DNA from: Rhodococcus zopfii NBRC 100606 = JCM 9919
Lineage (GTDB): Bacteria > Actinomycetota > Actinomycetes > Mycobacteriales > Mycobacteriaceae
Direction: 5' to 3'
Assembly: GCF_001895025.1 (NCBI RefSeq)
Contig: NZ_BCXI01000041.1
Location: 1-64,000 of the forward strand
DNA length: 64,000 nucleotides
Below the pieces are notes generated by a model that was given only the letters and a program-made list of their open reading frames with translations, ran no database searches and was not told the DNA's origin. Every line of letters begins with the position of its first letter. Within the stretch, counting starts at the first letter, position 1. Of the stretch, positions 50,040 through 59,955 are shown piece after piece. Made by a program: the position numbers and the translations under genes.

Positions 50040-51596
50040 GTGCCGAACCACACCACCGGACTCCGATCCCGCGTCCTCGCCGGTCTGGCGGTCGCCGGTC
50101 TCGCGCTGGCCGCCGCGTGCAGCGCCGAACCGGACACCACGACGGCGCTGCCGGCGGACCCGGTCGGCGTTCCCGGCGGATTGGAGCGCTTCTACGAGCA
50201 GCCGGTGACGTGGGAGTCCTGCGCGGACTACGGCGCCGACGGCAGCTACCTCGAGCGCGAGGGCGCGCAGTGTGCGCGCGTCACCGTTCCCCTCGACTAC
50301 GACGACCCGGACGGCGCGACCGCCAGGATCGCGATCTCCCGCATGCCTGCGAGCGGCGACAGGATCGGATCCATGCTGGTCAACCCGGGTGGGCCGGGAG
50401 CGTCCGGTCTCGGTATGGCCACTGTTGCCACGTCCACCGAACTCGCGGACCGCTTCGACGGGATCGGATTCGATCCGCGGGGCGTCGGCGAGTCCGAACC
50501 TGCGGTGCGCTGCCTGACCGACGCGGAGGCCGACGCGGAGCGGGCCCTCGATGACGGTGACATGACCCCCGAGGGCATCGCCGCGAGCGAGAAGCGCAAC
50601 CGGGAGTATGCCGACGCGTGCGCCGAGCGGTCCGGCATCGACCTGCTCGCCCACGTCGGTACCCGCGAAGTGGTTCGCGACATGGACGTCATCCGCGGTG
50701 TGTTGCGCGACGAGAAGATGACCTACCTGGGCTTCTCGTACGGCACTCGGTTGGGCACGGCGTATGCCGAAACGTTCCCGGACCGGGTCCGCGCCCTCGT
50801 CCTCGACGGCGCACTCGACCCCGAGCAGGAGCCCGTCGAGGAGGTGGTGCTGCAGGCCGCCGGATTCCAGAGGGCGTTCGACGCGTTCGCCGAGGATTGC
50901 GCCGGCTACGACACCTGCGCGCTCGGCGACGATCCGACGCAGGCGGTCGCGCGGTTCCGGGCGCTGGTGGATCCGCTGATCGCCGCCCCGGCCCGCACCA
51001 CGGATCCGCGTGGGCTCAGCCATCGGGATGCGATCACCGGTGTGCAGCAAGCCCTGTACTCGCCGAGCCTGTGGGGGTCGCTGCGCGGCGGCTTGAAGTC
51101 GCTGGCCGACGGCAACGGCGACACGCTGCTGTTGCTGGCCGACATGTACGAGGGCCGGGGTGAGGACGGCACCTACAGCAACATCAACGACGCGTTCAAC
51201 GCGATCCGGTGCGTCGACGACCCGCGGATCACCGACCGGGCCGTGGCCGGGGAGGCCGACACGCGGTTCCGGGAGGTCGCGCCGTTCCTCGACGACGGCC
51301 GCGGAACCGGGCAGTCGGCGCTGGATCTGTGCGCGTTCTGGCCCGTGCCGAACACCGGCGAGCCGCACACACCGGACGTCCCGGGGCTGCCTCCGGTGCT
51401 GGTCGTTTCGACCACCGAGGACCCCGCGACCCCCTATCAGGCCGGGGTGGATCTGGCTCGTCAGCTCGGCGGCGCGCTCATCAGTTTCACCGGAACCCAG
51501 CACACCGTGGTTCTCGACGGGGAGCGGTGCGTCGACGAGCCGGTGATCCGATATCTGGTGTCGCTCGACGTGCCGGAAACCGACCCGCACTGCTGA
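50040..51596 (+). CDS. Hip1/CaeA-like serine protease lipoprotein
   Basis: A 518-residue alpha/beta-hydrolase of the tripeptidyl-aminopeptidase group. It starts with a lipoprotein signal (LAGLAVAGLALAAAC, lipobox Cys at about 25). The nucleophile motif is GFSYGTRLGTAYAE, an oxyanion-like VNPGGPGASGLGM precedes it, and the C-terminal TAP-like domain carries the acid (STTEDPATPYQAG) and His (GTQHTVVLDG). M. tuberculosis Hip1 (Rv2224c), in the same genomic place, is a cell-envelope protease affecting wall integrity (established). The ortholog's natural substrate here is unknown. The GTG at 50040 is immediately preceded by a leaderless-type promoter. Confidence 0.9.
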   Translation: MPNHTTGLRSRVLAGLAVAGLALAAACSAEPDTTTALPADPVGVPGGLERFYEQPVTWESCADYGADGSYLEREGAQCARVTVPLDYDDPDGATARIAISRMPASGDRIGSMLVNPGGPGASGLGMATVATSTELADRFDGIGFDPRGVGESEPAVRCLTDAEADAERALDDGDMTPEGIAASEKRNREYADACAERSGIDLLAHVGTREVVRDMDVIRGVLRDEKMTYLGFSYGTRLGTAYAETFPDRVRALVLDGALDPEQEPVEEVVLQAAGFQRAFDAFAEDCAGYDTCALGDDPTQAVARFRALVDPLIAAPARTTDPRGLSHRDAITGVQQALYSPSLWGSLRGGLKSLADGNGDTLLLLADMYEGRGEDGTYSNINDAFNAIRCVDDPRITDRAVAGEADTRFREVAPFLDDGRGTGQSALDLCAFWPVPNTGEPHTPDVPGLPPVLVVSTTEDPATPYQAGVDLARQLGGALISFTGTQHTVVLDGERCVDEPVIRYLVSLDVPETDPHC

Positions 51597-51667
51597 TCCG
51601 TAGCGGGTGTGAGCGACACGCCGCAGCGATAACTCGCGGATGTAACACGGAGTTAACTCCCGGTGCC

Positions 51668-51673
51668 TAGTCT
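51668..51673 (+). promoter_or_regulatory. -10 hexamer TAGTCT, leaderless start of glnA2
   Basis: TAGTCT ends 7 nt before the ATG at 51681. No Shine-Dalgarno is present. GTTAAC and AACACGGAGTT just upstream make this region AT-richer than its surroundings. Confidence 0.55.
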
Positions 51674-51680
51674 CGCCCCT

Positions 51681-53018
51681 ATGGATCGCCAGAAGGAGTT
51701 CGTGCTCCGCACCCTCGAAGAGCGCGACATTCGGTTCGTGCGCCTGTGGTTCACCGACGTCGTGGGCACACTCAAATCCGTGGCGATCGCGCCGGCCGAA
51801 CTCGAAGGGGCCTTCGAGGAGGGCATCGGGTTCGACGGCTCGGCCATCGAGGGCTTCTCCCGCATCTCCGAGGCCGACATGGTCGCGCGCCCCGACGCCA
51901 CGACCTTCCAGGTGCTGCCGTGGATGGACGATCGGGGCCATCAGTACTCGGCGCGGATGTTCTGCGACATCACCATGCCCGACGGCACCCCGAGCTGGGC
52001 GGACCCGCGGCACGTGCTGCGTCGACAGCTCAACAAGGCCTCCGATCTGGGTTTCAGCTGCTACGTGCATCCCGAGATCGAGTTCTTCCTCGTCGAGAAC
52101 GGTGAGCCGGGCGCGCTGCCGGTCCCCGCCGACGACGGCGGCTACTTCGACCAGTCCGTGCACCGTTCGGCCCCGCACTTCCGCCGGCACGCGATCGACG
52201 CGCTCGAATCGATGGGTATCTCGGTCGAATTCAGCCACCACGAGACCGCGCCGGGTCAGCAGGAGATCGACCTGCGCTACGCCGACGCGCTGTCGATGGC
52301 CGACAACGTCATGACGTTCCGCTACGTGGTCAAGGAGATCGCGATGGCGGAGGGTGTGCGCGCGACCTTCATGCCGAAACCGTTCCGTGAGCACGCCGGT
52401 TCCGCGATGCACACGCACATGAGCCTGTTCGAGGGCGAGAACAACGCCTTCCACGACCCGGACGATCCGCTGCAGCTCTCCGCGACCGGCAAGGCGTTCA
52501 TCGCCGGAATTCTCGAGCACTCCAATGAGATCAGCGCCGTCACCAACCAGTGGGTGAACTCCTACAAGCGCATCGTGCACGGCGGGGAAGCCCCCACCGC
52601 CGCGTGCTGGGGCCCGTCGAACCGTTCGGCGCTGGTGCGTGTGCCGATGTACACCCCGAACAAGGCGTCCTCGCGTCGCGTCGAGATCCGCACCCCGGAC
52701 TCCGCCTGCAACCCGTACCTGACGTTCGCGGTTCTGCTGGCGGCCGGCCTGCGCGGCATCGAGAAGGGTTACGAGCTCGCACCCGAGGCAGAGGACGACG
52801 TGTGGGCGCTGAGCTCCGCCGAGCGTCGCGCGATGGGATACCGGGAGCTGCCGACCGATCTCGACATCGCCCTGAGGGAGATGGAGCGGTCCGAACTGGT
52901 CGCCGAGGCGCTCGGTGAGCACGTGTTCGACTACTTCCTGCGCAACAAGTGGCGGGAATGGGAAAACTACCGCAGCCAGGTCACCCCGTTCGAGCTGGAG
53001 CAGTACCTGGGCCTGTAG
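51681..53018 (+). CDS. glnA2: Glutamine synthetase type I, GlnA2 subfamily
   Basis: A 445-residue GS. The substrate-site motifs are GFDGSAIEGFSRISEADM, HPEIEFFLVE, FMPKPFREHAGSAMHTHMS, seen as FMPKPF and GSAMHTHMSLF, and the Arg region NRSALVRVP. The length and the context (immediately before glnE) match mycobacterial GlnA2. The C-terminal YRELPTDLDIAL differs from the LYDLPPEE adenylylation loop of GlnA1, so GlnE control is doubtful. GlnA2-type enzymes are minor glutamine synthetases, and some relatives act on polyamines or other amines. Transcription appears leaderless. Confidence 0.92.
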   Translation: MDRQKEFVLRTLEERDIRFVRLWFTDVVGTLKSVAIAPAELEGAFEEGIGFDGSAIEGFSRISEADMVARPDATTFQVLPWMDDRGHQYSARMFCDITMPDGTPSWADPRHVLRRQLNKASDLGFSCYVHPEIEFFLVENGEPGALPVPADDGGYFDQSVHRSAPHFRRHAIDALESMGISVEFSHHETAPGQQEIDLRYADALSMADNVMTFRYVVKEIAMAEGVRATFMPKPFREHAGSAMHTHMSLFEGENNAFHDPDDPLQLSATGKAFIAGILEHSNEISAVTNQWVNSYKRIVHGGEAPTAACWGPSNRSALVRVPMYTPNKASSRRVEIRTPDSACNPYLTFAVLLAAGLRGIEKGYELAPEAEDDVWALSSAERRAMGYRELPTDLDIALREMERSELVAEALGEHVFDYFLRNKWREWENYRSQVTPFELEQYLGL

Positions 53019-53105
53019 GCGGCGTGAGAGAGTGAATGGCGTGCGGTCGCGGGCAGCGGTAGAGGTCGAGACGGAACCGGTCGGAAACGAGCCGGGGGTG
53101 GGTGC

Positions 53106-56100
53106 GTGGTGAAACCGCCGCCCGCCCGCTCCGCGATTCCGGGGCCGGGCCGGCTCGGGCTCGTCGAGCGCACCGCCGCCGCGGAACTCGAACAGCTCGC
53201 CTGGAACGACACCGACAGCATCGAACTGCTGTGGTCGCTGTCGCGGGCACCGAACGCCGACCTCGCGTTGCGGACCCTCGCGCGACTGCAGGAAGCGCTC
53301 GGGGAGGCCGAATGGGCCGAACTCGACGCCGCGCTGCGGATCGACAAGGGATTGCGGGGACGACTTTTCGCGTTGCTGGGTGCGTCCGCGGCGCTCGGCG
53401 ATCACGTCGTCGCCCATCCGGACCGCTGGAGGATGCTGGCCGGGAAGCTGGAACTGCCGGACCGGCACACGTTCACGGCCCGCATGCTGGATTGCGTCGA
53501 AGCGGTCGCCGGACCCGGAGGTGGCGACAACCCACTGGTCCATCGGGCCGGGATCACCGGTCCGGCCGCGATCCCGGCGCTGCGCACCTGTTACCGCGAT
53601 CAGCTGATGCTCATCGCCGCAGCGGATCTGGCGGCGACCGTGGAGAACGAGCCGGTGCTGCCGTATCTCGAGGTGGGCAACAAGCTCGCCGATCTCGCCG
53701 ACGCGGCGCTGACCGCGGCGCTGGCTGTCGCGGTCGGCACGGTCGTTCCCGACGGGCCGTGCCCGGTCGACATCGCGGTCATCGCGATGGGCAAATGCGG
53801 TGCGCGCGAACTGAACTATGTCAGCGACGTCGATGTCGTGTTCGTGGCCGAGCCCGCCGATGCCCGCGCGAGCCGCATCGCCGGGGAGATGATGCGGATC
53901 GGCACGGCGGCGTTCTTCGAAGTCGACGCGGCGCTGCGGCCCGAAGGCAAACGCGGCGAACTGGTCCGCACCCTCGACTCGCACATCGCGTACTACACCC
54001 GCTGGGCCAAGACGTGGGAGTTCCAGGCGCTGCTCAAAGCCCGGCCGATGACCGGCGATCTGGAACTGGGCCGCCGCTACATCGAGGCACTGAGCCCGAT
54101 GGTGTGGATCGCCTCCGAACGCGAGGCGTTCGTGCCGGAGGTGCAGGCGATGCGCCGGCGCGTCGAGGAACTCGTGCCCGCGGAGCTGCGGGAACGCGAA
54201 CTCAAGCTCGGACGCGGGAGCCTCCGCGACGTCGAGTTCGCCGTCCAGCTCCTGCAACTCGTGCACGGCCGCGCCGACGAGTCGTTGCGGGTGCCCAACA
54301 CGGTCGAAGCGTTGTCCGCGCTCGCGGACGGCGGATATGTCGGGCGCGACGACGCGGCGAACCTGCGGGCGTCGTACGAGTTCCTGCGACTGCTCGAACA
54401 CCGGTTGCAGTTGCAGAAGCTCAAGCGCACGCACACCCTGCCGCCCGCCGACGACCGGGAGGCGCTGCGCTGGCTGGCGCGTGCTGCACACATGCGGCCG
54501 GACGGGCGCAACGACGCGCTCGGCGTGCTCGAGGCGGAGATCAAACGGAATTCGGCGCGGGTACGCAAACTGCACGCCAAGCTGTTCTACCGTCCGCTGC
54601 TCGAATCCGTGACGCGTATCGACGCGGAGGCGCTGAGGCTGTCCCCGGAAGGTGCGGTCCGGCAACTCGCGGCGCTCGGCTACAGCGCACCGGAACACGC
54701 GCTCGGGCACCTGACCGCCCTGTCCGGAGGCGCCTCCCGCAAGGCGCGGATCCAGGCGCTGATTCTTCCGCAGCTGCTCGAATCACTCGGCGACACAGTC
54801 GATCCCGATGCCGGATTGCTGGCGTACCGGCGTCTGTCCGATGCGATGTACAACGCGGTGTGGTTCCTGCGGACGCTGCGCGACGAGCCGTCGGTCGCCG
54901 AACGGTTGATGACGGTGCTCGGTTCGTCCGCGTTCGTGCCGGACCTGCTCATCAACGCCCCCGACGTGGTGCGGTTGTTCGCCGACGGCGCGAACGGGCC
55001 GCGTCTGCTCGAACCGCAACCCGAGGAGGTCGCCAAGGCGATCGTCACGTCGTCGGCGCGGTACGACGATCCGGTGCGCGCGATCGCGGCGGCCCGATCG
55101 CTGCGACGCGCGGAACTCGCCCGCGTCGCGAGCGCCGACATCCTCGGCATGCTCGACGTTCCGGAGGTGTGCCGGGCCTTGTCGAGCGTGTGGTCCGCGG
55201 TGCTCGAGGCGGCGCTGGCCGCGGTGGTCCGTGCGTCCGTGCAGAAACAGGGCCCGGCGCCGGCGCGCATGGCGGTGATCGGCATGGGCAGGCTCGGCGG
55301 TGCCGAACTCGGCTACGGCTCCGACGCGGACGTGCTGTTCGTGTGCGAACCACTGCCGGACGCCGACGAAACCGTGGCCGTGAAATGGTCCGTCCAGATC
55401 GCCGAGCAGGTCCGCAAGCTGCTCGGCGCACCGAGCACCGATCCGCCGCTCGAGGTGGATACGGGTCTACGGCCGGAGGGCCGTAGCGGACCGATGGTGC
55501 GCACGCTCGGCTCGTACCAGGCGTACTACGCGCAGTGGGCGCAGGCGTGGGAGGTGCAGGCGTTGCTGCGGGCGCATCCCGTCGCGGGCGACCCGGATCT
55601 CGGCGCGCGGTTCCTGCAGATGATCGACGCGGTGCGTTATCCGGCGGGTGGGGTGTCGCAGGTTGCGGTGCGCGAAATCCGGCGGATCAAGGCGCGTGTC
55701 GACTCGGAGCGGCTGCCGCGCGGTGCGGACCCCGCGACGCACACCAAACTCGGTCGCGGCGGTCTGGCGGACATCGAATGGACGGTGCAGTTGCTGCAGT
55801 TGCAGCACGCCGATCGGATTCCCGCCTTGCACAACACCTCGACGCTCGAGACGCTCGATGCGATCGGTGCCGCCGAGCTGGTCGGCGAGGAGGACGTCGC
55901 GTTGCTGCGGGAGGCCTGGATCACGGCGACCCGTGCCCGCAATGCGCTCGTGCTGGTGCGGGGTAAACCCACCGATCAACTCCCCGGCCCGGGCAAGGTG
56001 CTGACGGCCGTGGCGCGGGTCGCGGGATGGACCGGGGACGCCTCGGAATTTCGGGACCACTACTTGCGGGTCACCCGGCGTGCCCGGGCCGTCGTCGAGC

Positions 56101-56180
56101 GGGTCTTCTGGGGCACCGAACACGGGCACAGCGGCGGGACCGAGAGCGGATACGGCAGCGCGTACGGGTACGACGGCTGA
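53106..56180 (+). CDS. glnE: Bifunctional GS adenylyltransferase/deadenylylase
   Basis: A 1024-residue protein with two nucleotidyltransferase domains and the expected helical linkers. The N-terminal domain signature is [19 protein letters not shown] and the C-terminal one [19 protein letters not shown]. Each is followed by helical GlnD-associated bundles ([40 protein letters not shown]). It adds AMP to, and removes it from, the regulatory Tyr of GlnA1 in response to nitrogen status (established). GTG 53106 or 53109 is the start. Its last base directly abuts the stop codon of the convergent GntR gene, leaving no intergenic DNA. Confidence 0.95.
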   Translation: MVKPPPARSAIPGPGRLGLVERTAAAELEQLAWNDTDSIELLWSLSRAPNADLALRTLARLQEALGEAEWAELDAALRIDKGLRGRLFALLGASAALGDHVVAHPDRWRMLAGKLELPDRHTFTARMLDCVEAVAGPGGGDNPLVHRAGITGPAAIPALRTCYRDQLMLIAAADLAATVENEPVLPYLEVGNKLADLADAALTAALAVAVGTVVPDGPCPVDIAVIAMGKCGARELNYVSDVDVVFVAEPADARASRIAGEMMRIGTAAFFEVDAALRPEGKRGELVRTLDSHIAYYTRWAKTWEFQALLKARPMTGDLELGRRYIEALSPMVWIASEREAFVPEVQAMRRRVEELVPAELRERELKLGRGSLRDVEFAVQLLQLVHGRADESLRVPNTVEALSALADGGYVGRDDAANLRASYEFLRLLEHRLQLQKLKRTHTLPPADDREALRWLARAAHMRPDGRNDALGVLEAEIKRNSARVRKLHAKLFYRPLLESVTRIDAEALRLSPEGAVRQLAALGYSAPEHALGHLTALSGGASRKARIQALILPQLLESLGDTVDPDAGLLAYRRLSDAMYNAVWFLRTLRDEPSVAERLMTVLGSSAFVPDLLINAPDVVRLFADGANGPRLLEPQPEEVAKAIVTSSARYDDPVRAIAAARSLRRAELARVASADILGMLDVPEVCRALSSVWSAVLEAALAAVVRASVQKQGPAPARMAVIGMGRLGGAELGYGSDADVLFVCEPLPDADETVAVKWSVQIAEQVRKLLGAPSTDPPLEVDTGLRPEGRSGPMVRTLGSYQAYYAQWAQAWEVQALLRAHPVAGDPDLGARFLQMIDAVRYPAGGVSQVAVREIRRIKARVDSERLPRGADPATHTKLGRGGLADIEWTVQLLQLQHADRIPALHNTSTLETLDAIGAAELVGEEDVALLREAWITATRARNALVLVRGKPTDQLPGPGKVLTAVARVAGWTGDASEFRDHYLRVTRRARAVVERVFWGTEHGHSGGTESGYGSAYGYDG

Positions 56181-56870
56181 TCAGCTCTGCGCGAACAGGC
56201 GGATCCGCTGCTCGCGGCTGCGTTCGAGGTGCGCGCGCATGTGCTCACGCGCGGCGGTCTCGTCGCGTGCGCGCAGCGCGACCAGGATCTGCTCGTGCTC
56301 GGCGTTGAGCAGATCGGGTTCGCCGTAGTTCGACGGCGGGCCGGAGTCGTAGATGCGCAGCTGGGTGGTCAAGCGCACCAGTAGTGCGGTGATGGTCGAG
56401 TTGTGCGCGGCCTGCCACAGGGCTTCGTGGAAGCGGAAGTTTCCGCCGCGCACGTCGGCGTCGTCGGTTGCAGCGCAACAGAATCCGTGGAGCTGTTCGA
56501 GCCGTGCCAGGTCGAGTTCGGTGTGCCGGATCGCGGCGGCGCCGGCGGCTTCGGATTCGAGCGCGACGCGCGCGGCGTAGATCTCGATGACGTCCTCGGC
56601 GGTGCCGGAGCGCACCCGGAAGCCGCGGGTTGCCCGTTCGAGTAATCCGTCGTGGGCGAGCCAGTTCAGTGCCTCGCGGATGGGGGTGCGAGAGGCGCCG
56701 TAGGTCTCGCTGAGTTGGGTTTCGTGCAACGCGGCACCGCGGGGAAATTTTCCGGCGAGGATGTCCGCGCGCAGACGCAGGTACTGCTTCGACGTCTGGT
56801 CGTCGCGTCCGGTCGGTGGCTCTGTGAGCAGGGAACCGGTGGGGTCCGCGGTGGTGTCGCCGTGGGTCAT
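56181..56870 (-). CDS. GntR family regulator (FadR/FCD subgroup)
   Basis: A 229-residue regulator. The winged helix-turn-helix is SETYGASRTPIREALNWLAH with GLLERATRGFRV as wing, followed by an all-helical FCD ligand-binding domain (EIYAARVALESEAAGAAA; FRFHEALWQAAHN; EHEQILVALRARD). FCD members bind small carboxylates or metals. It is divergent from the rhodanese-thiM-monooxygenase operon with 70 nt between starts and a palindrome CGTATACG between them, so it most likely represses that operon and itself (inference). Confidence 0.92.
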   Translation of the reverse strand: MTHGDTTADPTGSLLTEPPTGRDDQTSKQYLRLRADILAGKFPRGAALHETQLSETYGASRTPIREALNWLAHDGLLERATRGFRVRSGTAEDVIEIYAARVALESEAAGAAAIRHTELDLARLEQLHGFCCAATDDADVRGGNFRFHEALWQAAHNSTITALLVRLTTQLRIYDSGPPSNYGEPDLLNAEHEQILVALRARDETAAREHMRAHLERSREQRIRLFAQS

Positions 56871-56907
56871 GGATCCGATTATGCCATCGACGACATTCGA
56901 ATACTTG

Positions 56908-56915
56908 CGTATACG
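56908..56915. promoter_or_regulatory. Palindrome CGTATACG, candidate GntR operator
   Basis: CGTATACG is a perfect 8-bp palindrome extended by AATA...TATT-like flanks (56900-56920). FadR-type GntR operators typically centre on a TA(T/G)AC half-site pair like this. It lies 13 nt upstream of the -10 hexamer of the rhodanese gene, where binding would block RNA polymerase. Confidence 0.6.
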
Positions 56916-56927
56916 TTATTCGTCGTT

Positions 56928-56933
56928 TAGCGT
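56928..56933 (+). promoter_or_regulatory. -10 hexamer TAGCGT, leaderless start
   Basis: TAGCGT ends 7 nt before the GTG at 56941 and no ribosome-binding site precedes the gene. Confidence 0.5.
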
Positions 56934-56940
56934 CGCTGCG

Positions 56941-57837
56941 GTGAGTGGCGACAGGCGAGATGTACTGATCAGCGCCGAGGACCTGGCCCGGAATCCCGGT
57001 GCCTATGCGATCCTCGACGCGACCGTGTCGTTCCCGAAGCCGCGCTTCGACGGCGACTACCGGCCCGAATGCGGTTTCGCGGAATGGGAACGGGCCCACA
57101 TTCCCGGTTCGGTCCACGCGGATCTGCTCGTCGACTTCAGCGCCGCCGACGCGAAGCTGCACTTCTCCCGCCCGGCACCCGAACAGCTTGCGAACGCTCT
57201 CGCGAAGCTCGGTGTCGCACCCGGTACCGAGATCGTGGTGTACGACCAGGGCGCGAACACCTGGTCCGCGCGCCTGTGGTGGATGCTGCGCAACATCGGG
57301 ATCGCCGCGCGCGTTCTCGACGGCGGGTTCGAGCGCTGGGTCGCACTCGGCCTGCCGGTCGAAACCGGGGCCGGTGACCGGCGGCCGGCGGTGGATCCGT
57401 ACGCGGCGCCGACCGACCGCGGACTGTGGCGCGACCGCGACGACGTCCTCGCTGTGAGCGCGGGGGAGGCTTCCGGCACGCTGGTGTGCGCGCTGGACCC
57501 GGAGCAGTTCGCGGGCACCGCAACCACCCGGTATTCGCGGCGCGGACACATTCCGGGCAGTCGCAACCTGCCGGCCAAGAGTCTGCTCGACGGCGGGCTG
57601 CTGCGTCCGGTCGTGACGGTGTCGGCGCACGTCGATGCGGTGCTCGGCGACGCGGAGCGTCCCGTGATCCTGTACTGCGGCGGCGGTGTGTCGGCGTGCC
57701 TGGTCGCGCTTGCCCTGGTCCGCGCCGGACTCGACGAACCGGCCGTGTACGACGGGTCGCTCGAGGAATGGACGGCGGATCCCGCGCTGCCGATGGTTTC
57801 CGCCGCAATCGAAGTGGATCGGGAGGGCAACGCATGA
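56941..57837 (+). CDS. Two-domain rhodanese-type sulfurtransferase
   Basis: A 298-residue protein with tandem rhodanese domains. The C-terminal domain has the active Cys246 in PVILYCGGGVSACLVALAL. The N-terminal domain has Asp102 (VVYDQGANTWSARLWWML) where a Cys would be, so it is structural, as in classical thiosulfate:cyanide sulfurtransferases. The active-site loop CGGGVSAC differs from the CRKGVT of rhodanese and the CGSGVTAC of mercaptopyruvate sulfurtransferase but is closer to the latter. It is first in an operon with thiM (60 nt gap) and a flavin monooxygenase. It may supply sulfur in thiazole or organosulfur metabolism (inference). Confidence 0.9.
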   Translation: MSGDRRDVLISAEDLARNPGAYAILDATVSFPKPRFDGDYRPECGFAEWERAHIPGSVHADLLVDFSAADAKLHFSRPAPEQLANALAKLGVAPGTEIVVYDQGANTWSARLWWMLRNIGIAARVLDGGFERWVALGLPVETGAGDRRPAVDPYAAPTDRGLWRDRDDVLAVSAGEASGTLVCALDPEQFAGTATTRYSRRGHIPGSRNLPAKSLLDGGLLRPVVTVSAHVDAVLGDAERPVILYCGGGVSACLVALALVRAGLDEPAVYDGSLEEWTADPALPMVSAAIEVDREGNA

Positions 57838-57897
57838 CGCGATGTCCCCGCCCCTGACCGACCCGACCCTGACTTCCCCTCTCCGACAGGAACTTCT

Positions 57898-58740
57898 GTG
57901 ACAACCACGACGAACGCCCCCACCGTCTACGATGTGGCCGCCGCGCTCGAGGCGCTGCGCGCCCAGGTGCCGCTGGTGCAATCGCTGACGAACATCGTCT
58001 CCGCCAACTTCCTGACCAACGTTCTGCTCGCGGCCGGTGCCAGCAACGCACACATCGACAACGCCCACGAGGCCGGCGGATTCGCGCGAGTCGCCGGCGG
58101 CGTGCTGGTCAACCTCGGCACTCCGGACGACGGCACCGCCGCGGCGTTCACCGCGGCCGCCGGTGCCGCCCACGAGGCCGGAACCCCGTGGGTCCTCGAC
58201 CCGGTCGGCGTCGGCGGGTTGCCGTGGCGCACCGGACTGGCCGCGGACCTGCTGACCCTGCATCCGACCGCAATCCGCGGCAACGCCTCGGAGATCATCG
58301 CGCTCGCCGGTCTGGGCGGTGACGCCCGTGGTGTCGACAGTGCCGACGAAGCCGCCGCCGCGGTTCCCGCAGCGCTCGCCCTGCTCGAGCACGCCGACGC
58401 CGTGTCGGCCTCCGGGCCGGTCGACTACCTGATCGGCCGCGGCCGCGACGGGGGGATCACCGGCGTGCGCATCGCCGGCGGCAGCGCGATGCTCCCGCGC
58501 GTGACCTCCACCGGATGCTCGCTCGGCGGCCTGGTCGCGGCGTATCTGGCGGTCGCCCCGAACCCGCTGATCGGACTGGCCGCCGCGCACACCCATGTCG
58601 CGGTCGCCGCGGAGATCGCCGAGGAGAACTCCACGGGCCCCGGATCGTTCGCTGTGGCATACCTCGATGCGCTGTACACGGTCGACGCCGACACGCTGCG
58701 GGCCCGCGCCCGCATCGAAGCGCTCGACCTCCCGAAGTAA
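57898..58740 (+). CDS. thiM: Hydroxyethylthiazole kinase
   Basis: A 280-residue ribokinase-like enzyme. Typical segments are PLVQSLTNIVSANFLTNVLL, DPVGVGGLPWRT, IRGNASEIIALAG and the anion-hole STGCSLGGLVAAYLAV with the catalytic Cys. It phosphorylates 4-methyl-5-hydroxyethylthiazole for thiamine salvage (established). The GTG start has AGGAA 5 nt upstream. No thiE or thiD accompanies it. It instead sits between a sulfurtransferase and an LLM-class monooxygenase, which suggests recovery of thiazole from a degraded or modified precursor. Confidence 0.94.
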   Translation: MTTTTNAPTVYDVAAALEALRAQVPLVQSLTNIVSANFLTNVLLAAGASNAHIDNAHEAGGFARVAGGVLVNLGTPDDGTAAAFTAAAGAAHEAGTPWVLDPVGVGGLPWRTGLAADLLTLHPTAIRGNASEIIALAGLGGDARGVDSADEAAAAVPAALALLEHADAVSASGPVDYLIGRGRDGGITGVRIAGGSAMLPRVTSTGCSLGGLVAAYLAVAPNPLIGLAAAHTHVAVAAEIAEENSTGPGSFAVAYLDALYTVDADTLRARARIEALDLPK

Positions 58741-58751
58741 GGACGAGAACG

Positions 58752-59861
58752 ATGGGCATCAAGACTTTCTGGTATCTCACCCAGGCCGACGGGGACTACC
58801 CGTGGAGCCCGGGCGGGCTGTACCCGGTCGACGGGCAGCGGCAGATCGAGCTGGCGAAGACGATCGACGACGGCGGGTTCGACGGTGCGCTCGTCGCGAC
58901 GTGGCCGAACGATCCATTCACTTCGGCGACCTGGGCCGCCGCGCACACCACGCGAATGAAGTTCCTCGTCGCGATCTACGCGAACATGACCCCAGCGCGC
59001 CTGCTCGCGGAGAAGGCGCTGACGTTCGACGCGTTCAGCGGCGGCCGCCTGATGATCAACTCCGTCAACGGCCGGGAGAACATCCTCACCCAGTACGACA
59101 TGAACGTCGAGCACGACCGGCGGTACGAACTGGGGGAGCGGTACTGGGCGGACTTCCGGCGGATCTACGCCGAGGGCACCGAGTCGAACTTCCCGAACAC
59201 GCCGCTGCGCATCGACGCACCGAGCGGCGGCCACACCGTCCCACTGTGGGGAACCGGGGATTCGCCTGCGGGACTGCAGAATTCGGGCAAGGTGCTCGAC
59301 GCGTACCTGATCATGCTGCGCGAGACGGCGTTCGTCGACGCGAAGTTCACCGCGGCGCGCGAGTCCGCGGCCGCCGAGGGACGGGAGTTCACCGATTTCG
59401 GTGCGCTGTCCGGCGTCATCGTCCGGCCCACGCAGGCCGAGGCGATGGATCGGTTCCGGTCGCTGTTCGAGAAGGCCGGGATCGAGCAGATCACCGACGT
59501 CCTGGACAAGGCGGTGCGTCGCCGCACGGGTGGCAAGCAGGACCTCAGGACGTTCACCGCCCGGGACGCGCAGCGGCAGGGCTGGGTCGACACCATCAAT
59601 GCCGGCCGGATTCCGGAGCCGAAGGACCTGTATCTCGGTGACGGCCTGTACGCGGGCATCACGGCGTGGTCGCCGCTCGACATCTTCGCGACCGGGTCGT
59701 CGGCGGTGTACTACGCCGGCACGCCGGACGAGATCACGGGGCATGTGCGCGCGTTGCGCGACCGGACGGGCCTGACGTCGCTGATTCTCGCCGGCTGGCC
59801 CCTGATCGACGAAGCGAAAAATGTTGCAGAACATCTGATTCCGCGCTTCCAGGAACTCTGA
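58752..59861 (+). CDS. LLM-class flavin monooxygenase (SsuD-like)
   Basis: A 369-residue TIM-barrel flavoenzyme. The N-terminus TFWYLTQADGDYPW then DDGGFDGALVATW, the central GGRLMINSVNG(R) and the C-terminal GTPDEITGHVRALRD match alkanesulfonate monooxygenases (SsuD) and dibenzothiophene/nitrilotriacetate relatives. Such enzymes use FMNH2 from a separate reductase to oxygenate C-S or C-N bonds. No reductase gene is adjacent. It is third in the GntR-controlled operon, 11 nt after thiM, and is followed by a strong terminator. A role in releasing sulfur or opening a thiazole-containing compound is inferred. Confidence 0.9.
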   Translation: MGIKTFWYLTQADGDYPWSPGGLYPVDGQRQIELAKTIDDGGFDGALVATWPNDPFTSATWAAAHTTRMKFLVAIYANMTPARLLAEKALTFDAFSGGRLMINSVNGRENILTQYDMNVEHDRRYELGERYWADFRRIYAEGTESNFPNTPLRIDAPSGGHTVPLWGTGDSPAGLQNSGKVLDAYLIMLRETAFVDAKFTAARESAAAEGREFTDFGALSGVIVRPTQAEAMDRFRSLFEKAGIEQITDVLDKAVRRRTGGKQDLRTFTARDAQRQGWVDTINAGRIPEPKDLYLGDGLYAGITAWSPLDIFATGSSAVYYAGTPDEITGHVRALRDRTGLTSLILAGWPLIDEAKNVAEHLIPRFQEL

Positions 59862-59874
59862 GAGCGCTGCGACG

Positions 59875-59918
59875 AGGCCGCCACGGCCGGGATCCGGTCC
59901 CGGTCGTGGCGGCCTTTT
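59875..59918 (+). terminator. Rho-independent terminator of the rhodanese-thiM-LLM operon
   Basis: AGGCCGCCAC pairs with GTGGCGGCCT, and an inner GGCCGGG...CCCGGTC pairing extends the stem. It is followed by TTTT. It is the most canonical terminator in the window and separates this operon from the iron-box promoter. Confidence 0.85.
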
Positions 59919-59955
59919 GCGTCGTCGTGGCTCGGGCTGTCCATTTACACATTCA

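Noticed and set aside
49836-54710. A 1624-codon open frame on the minus strand across Hip1-like, glnA2 and glnE genes
   Set aside because: It is antisense to three well-identified genes, has no recognisable domains and is dominated by Arg, Gly and Val. It is an artefact of high third-position GC.
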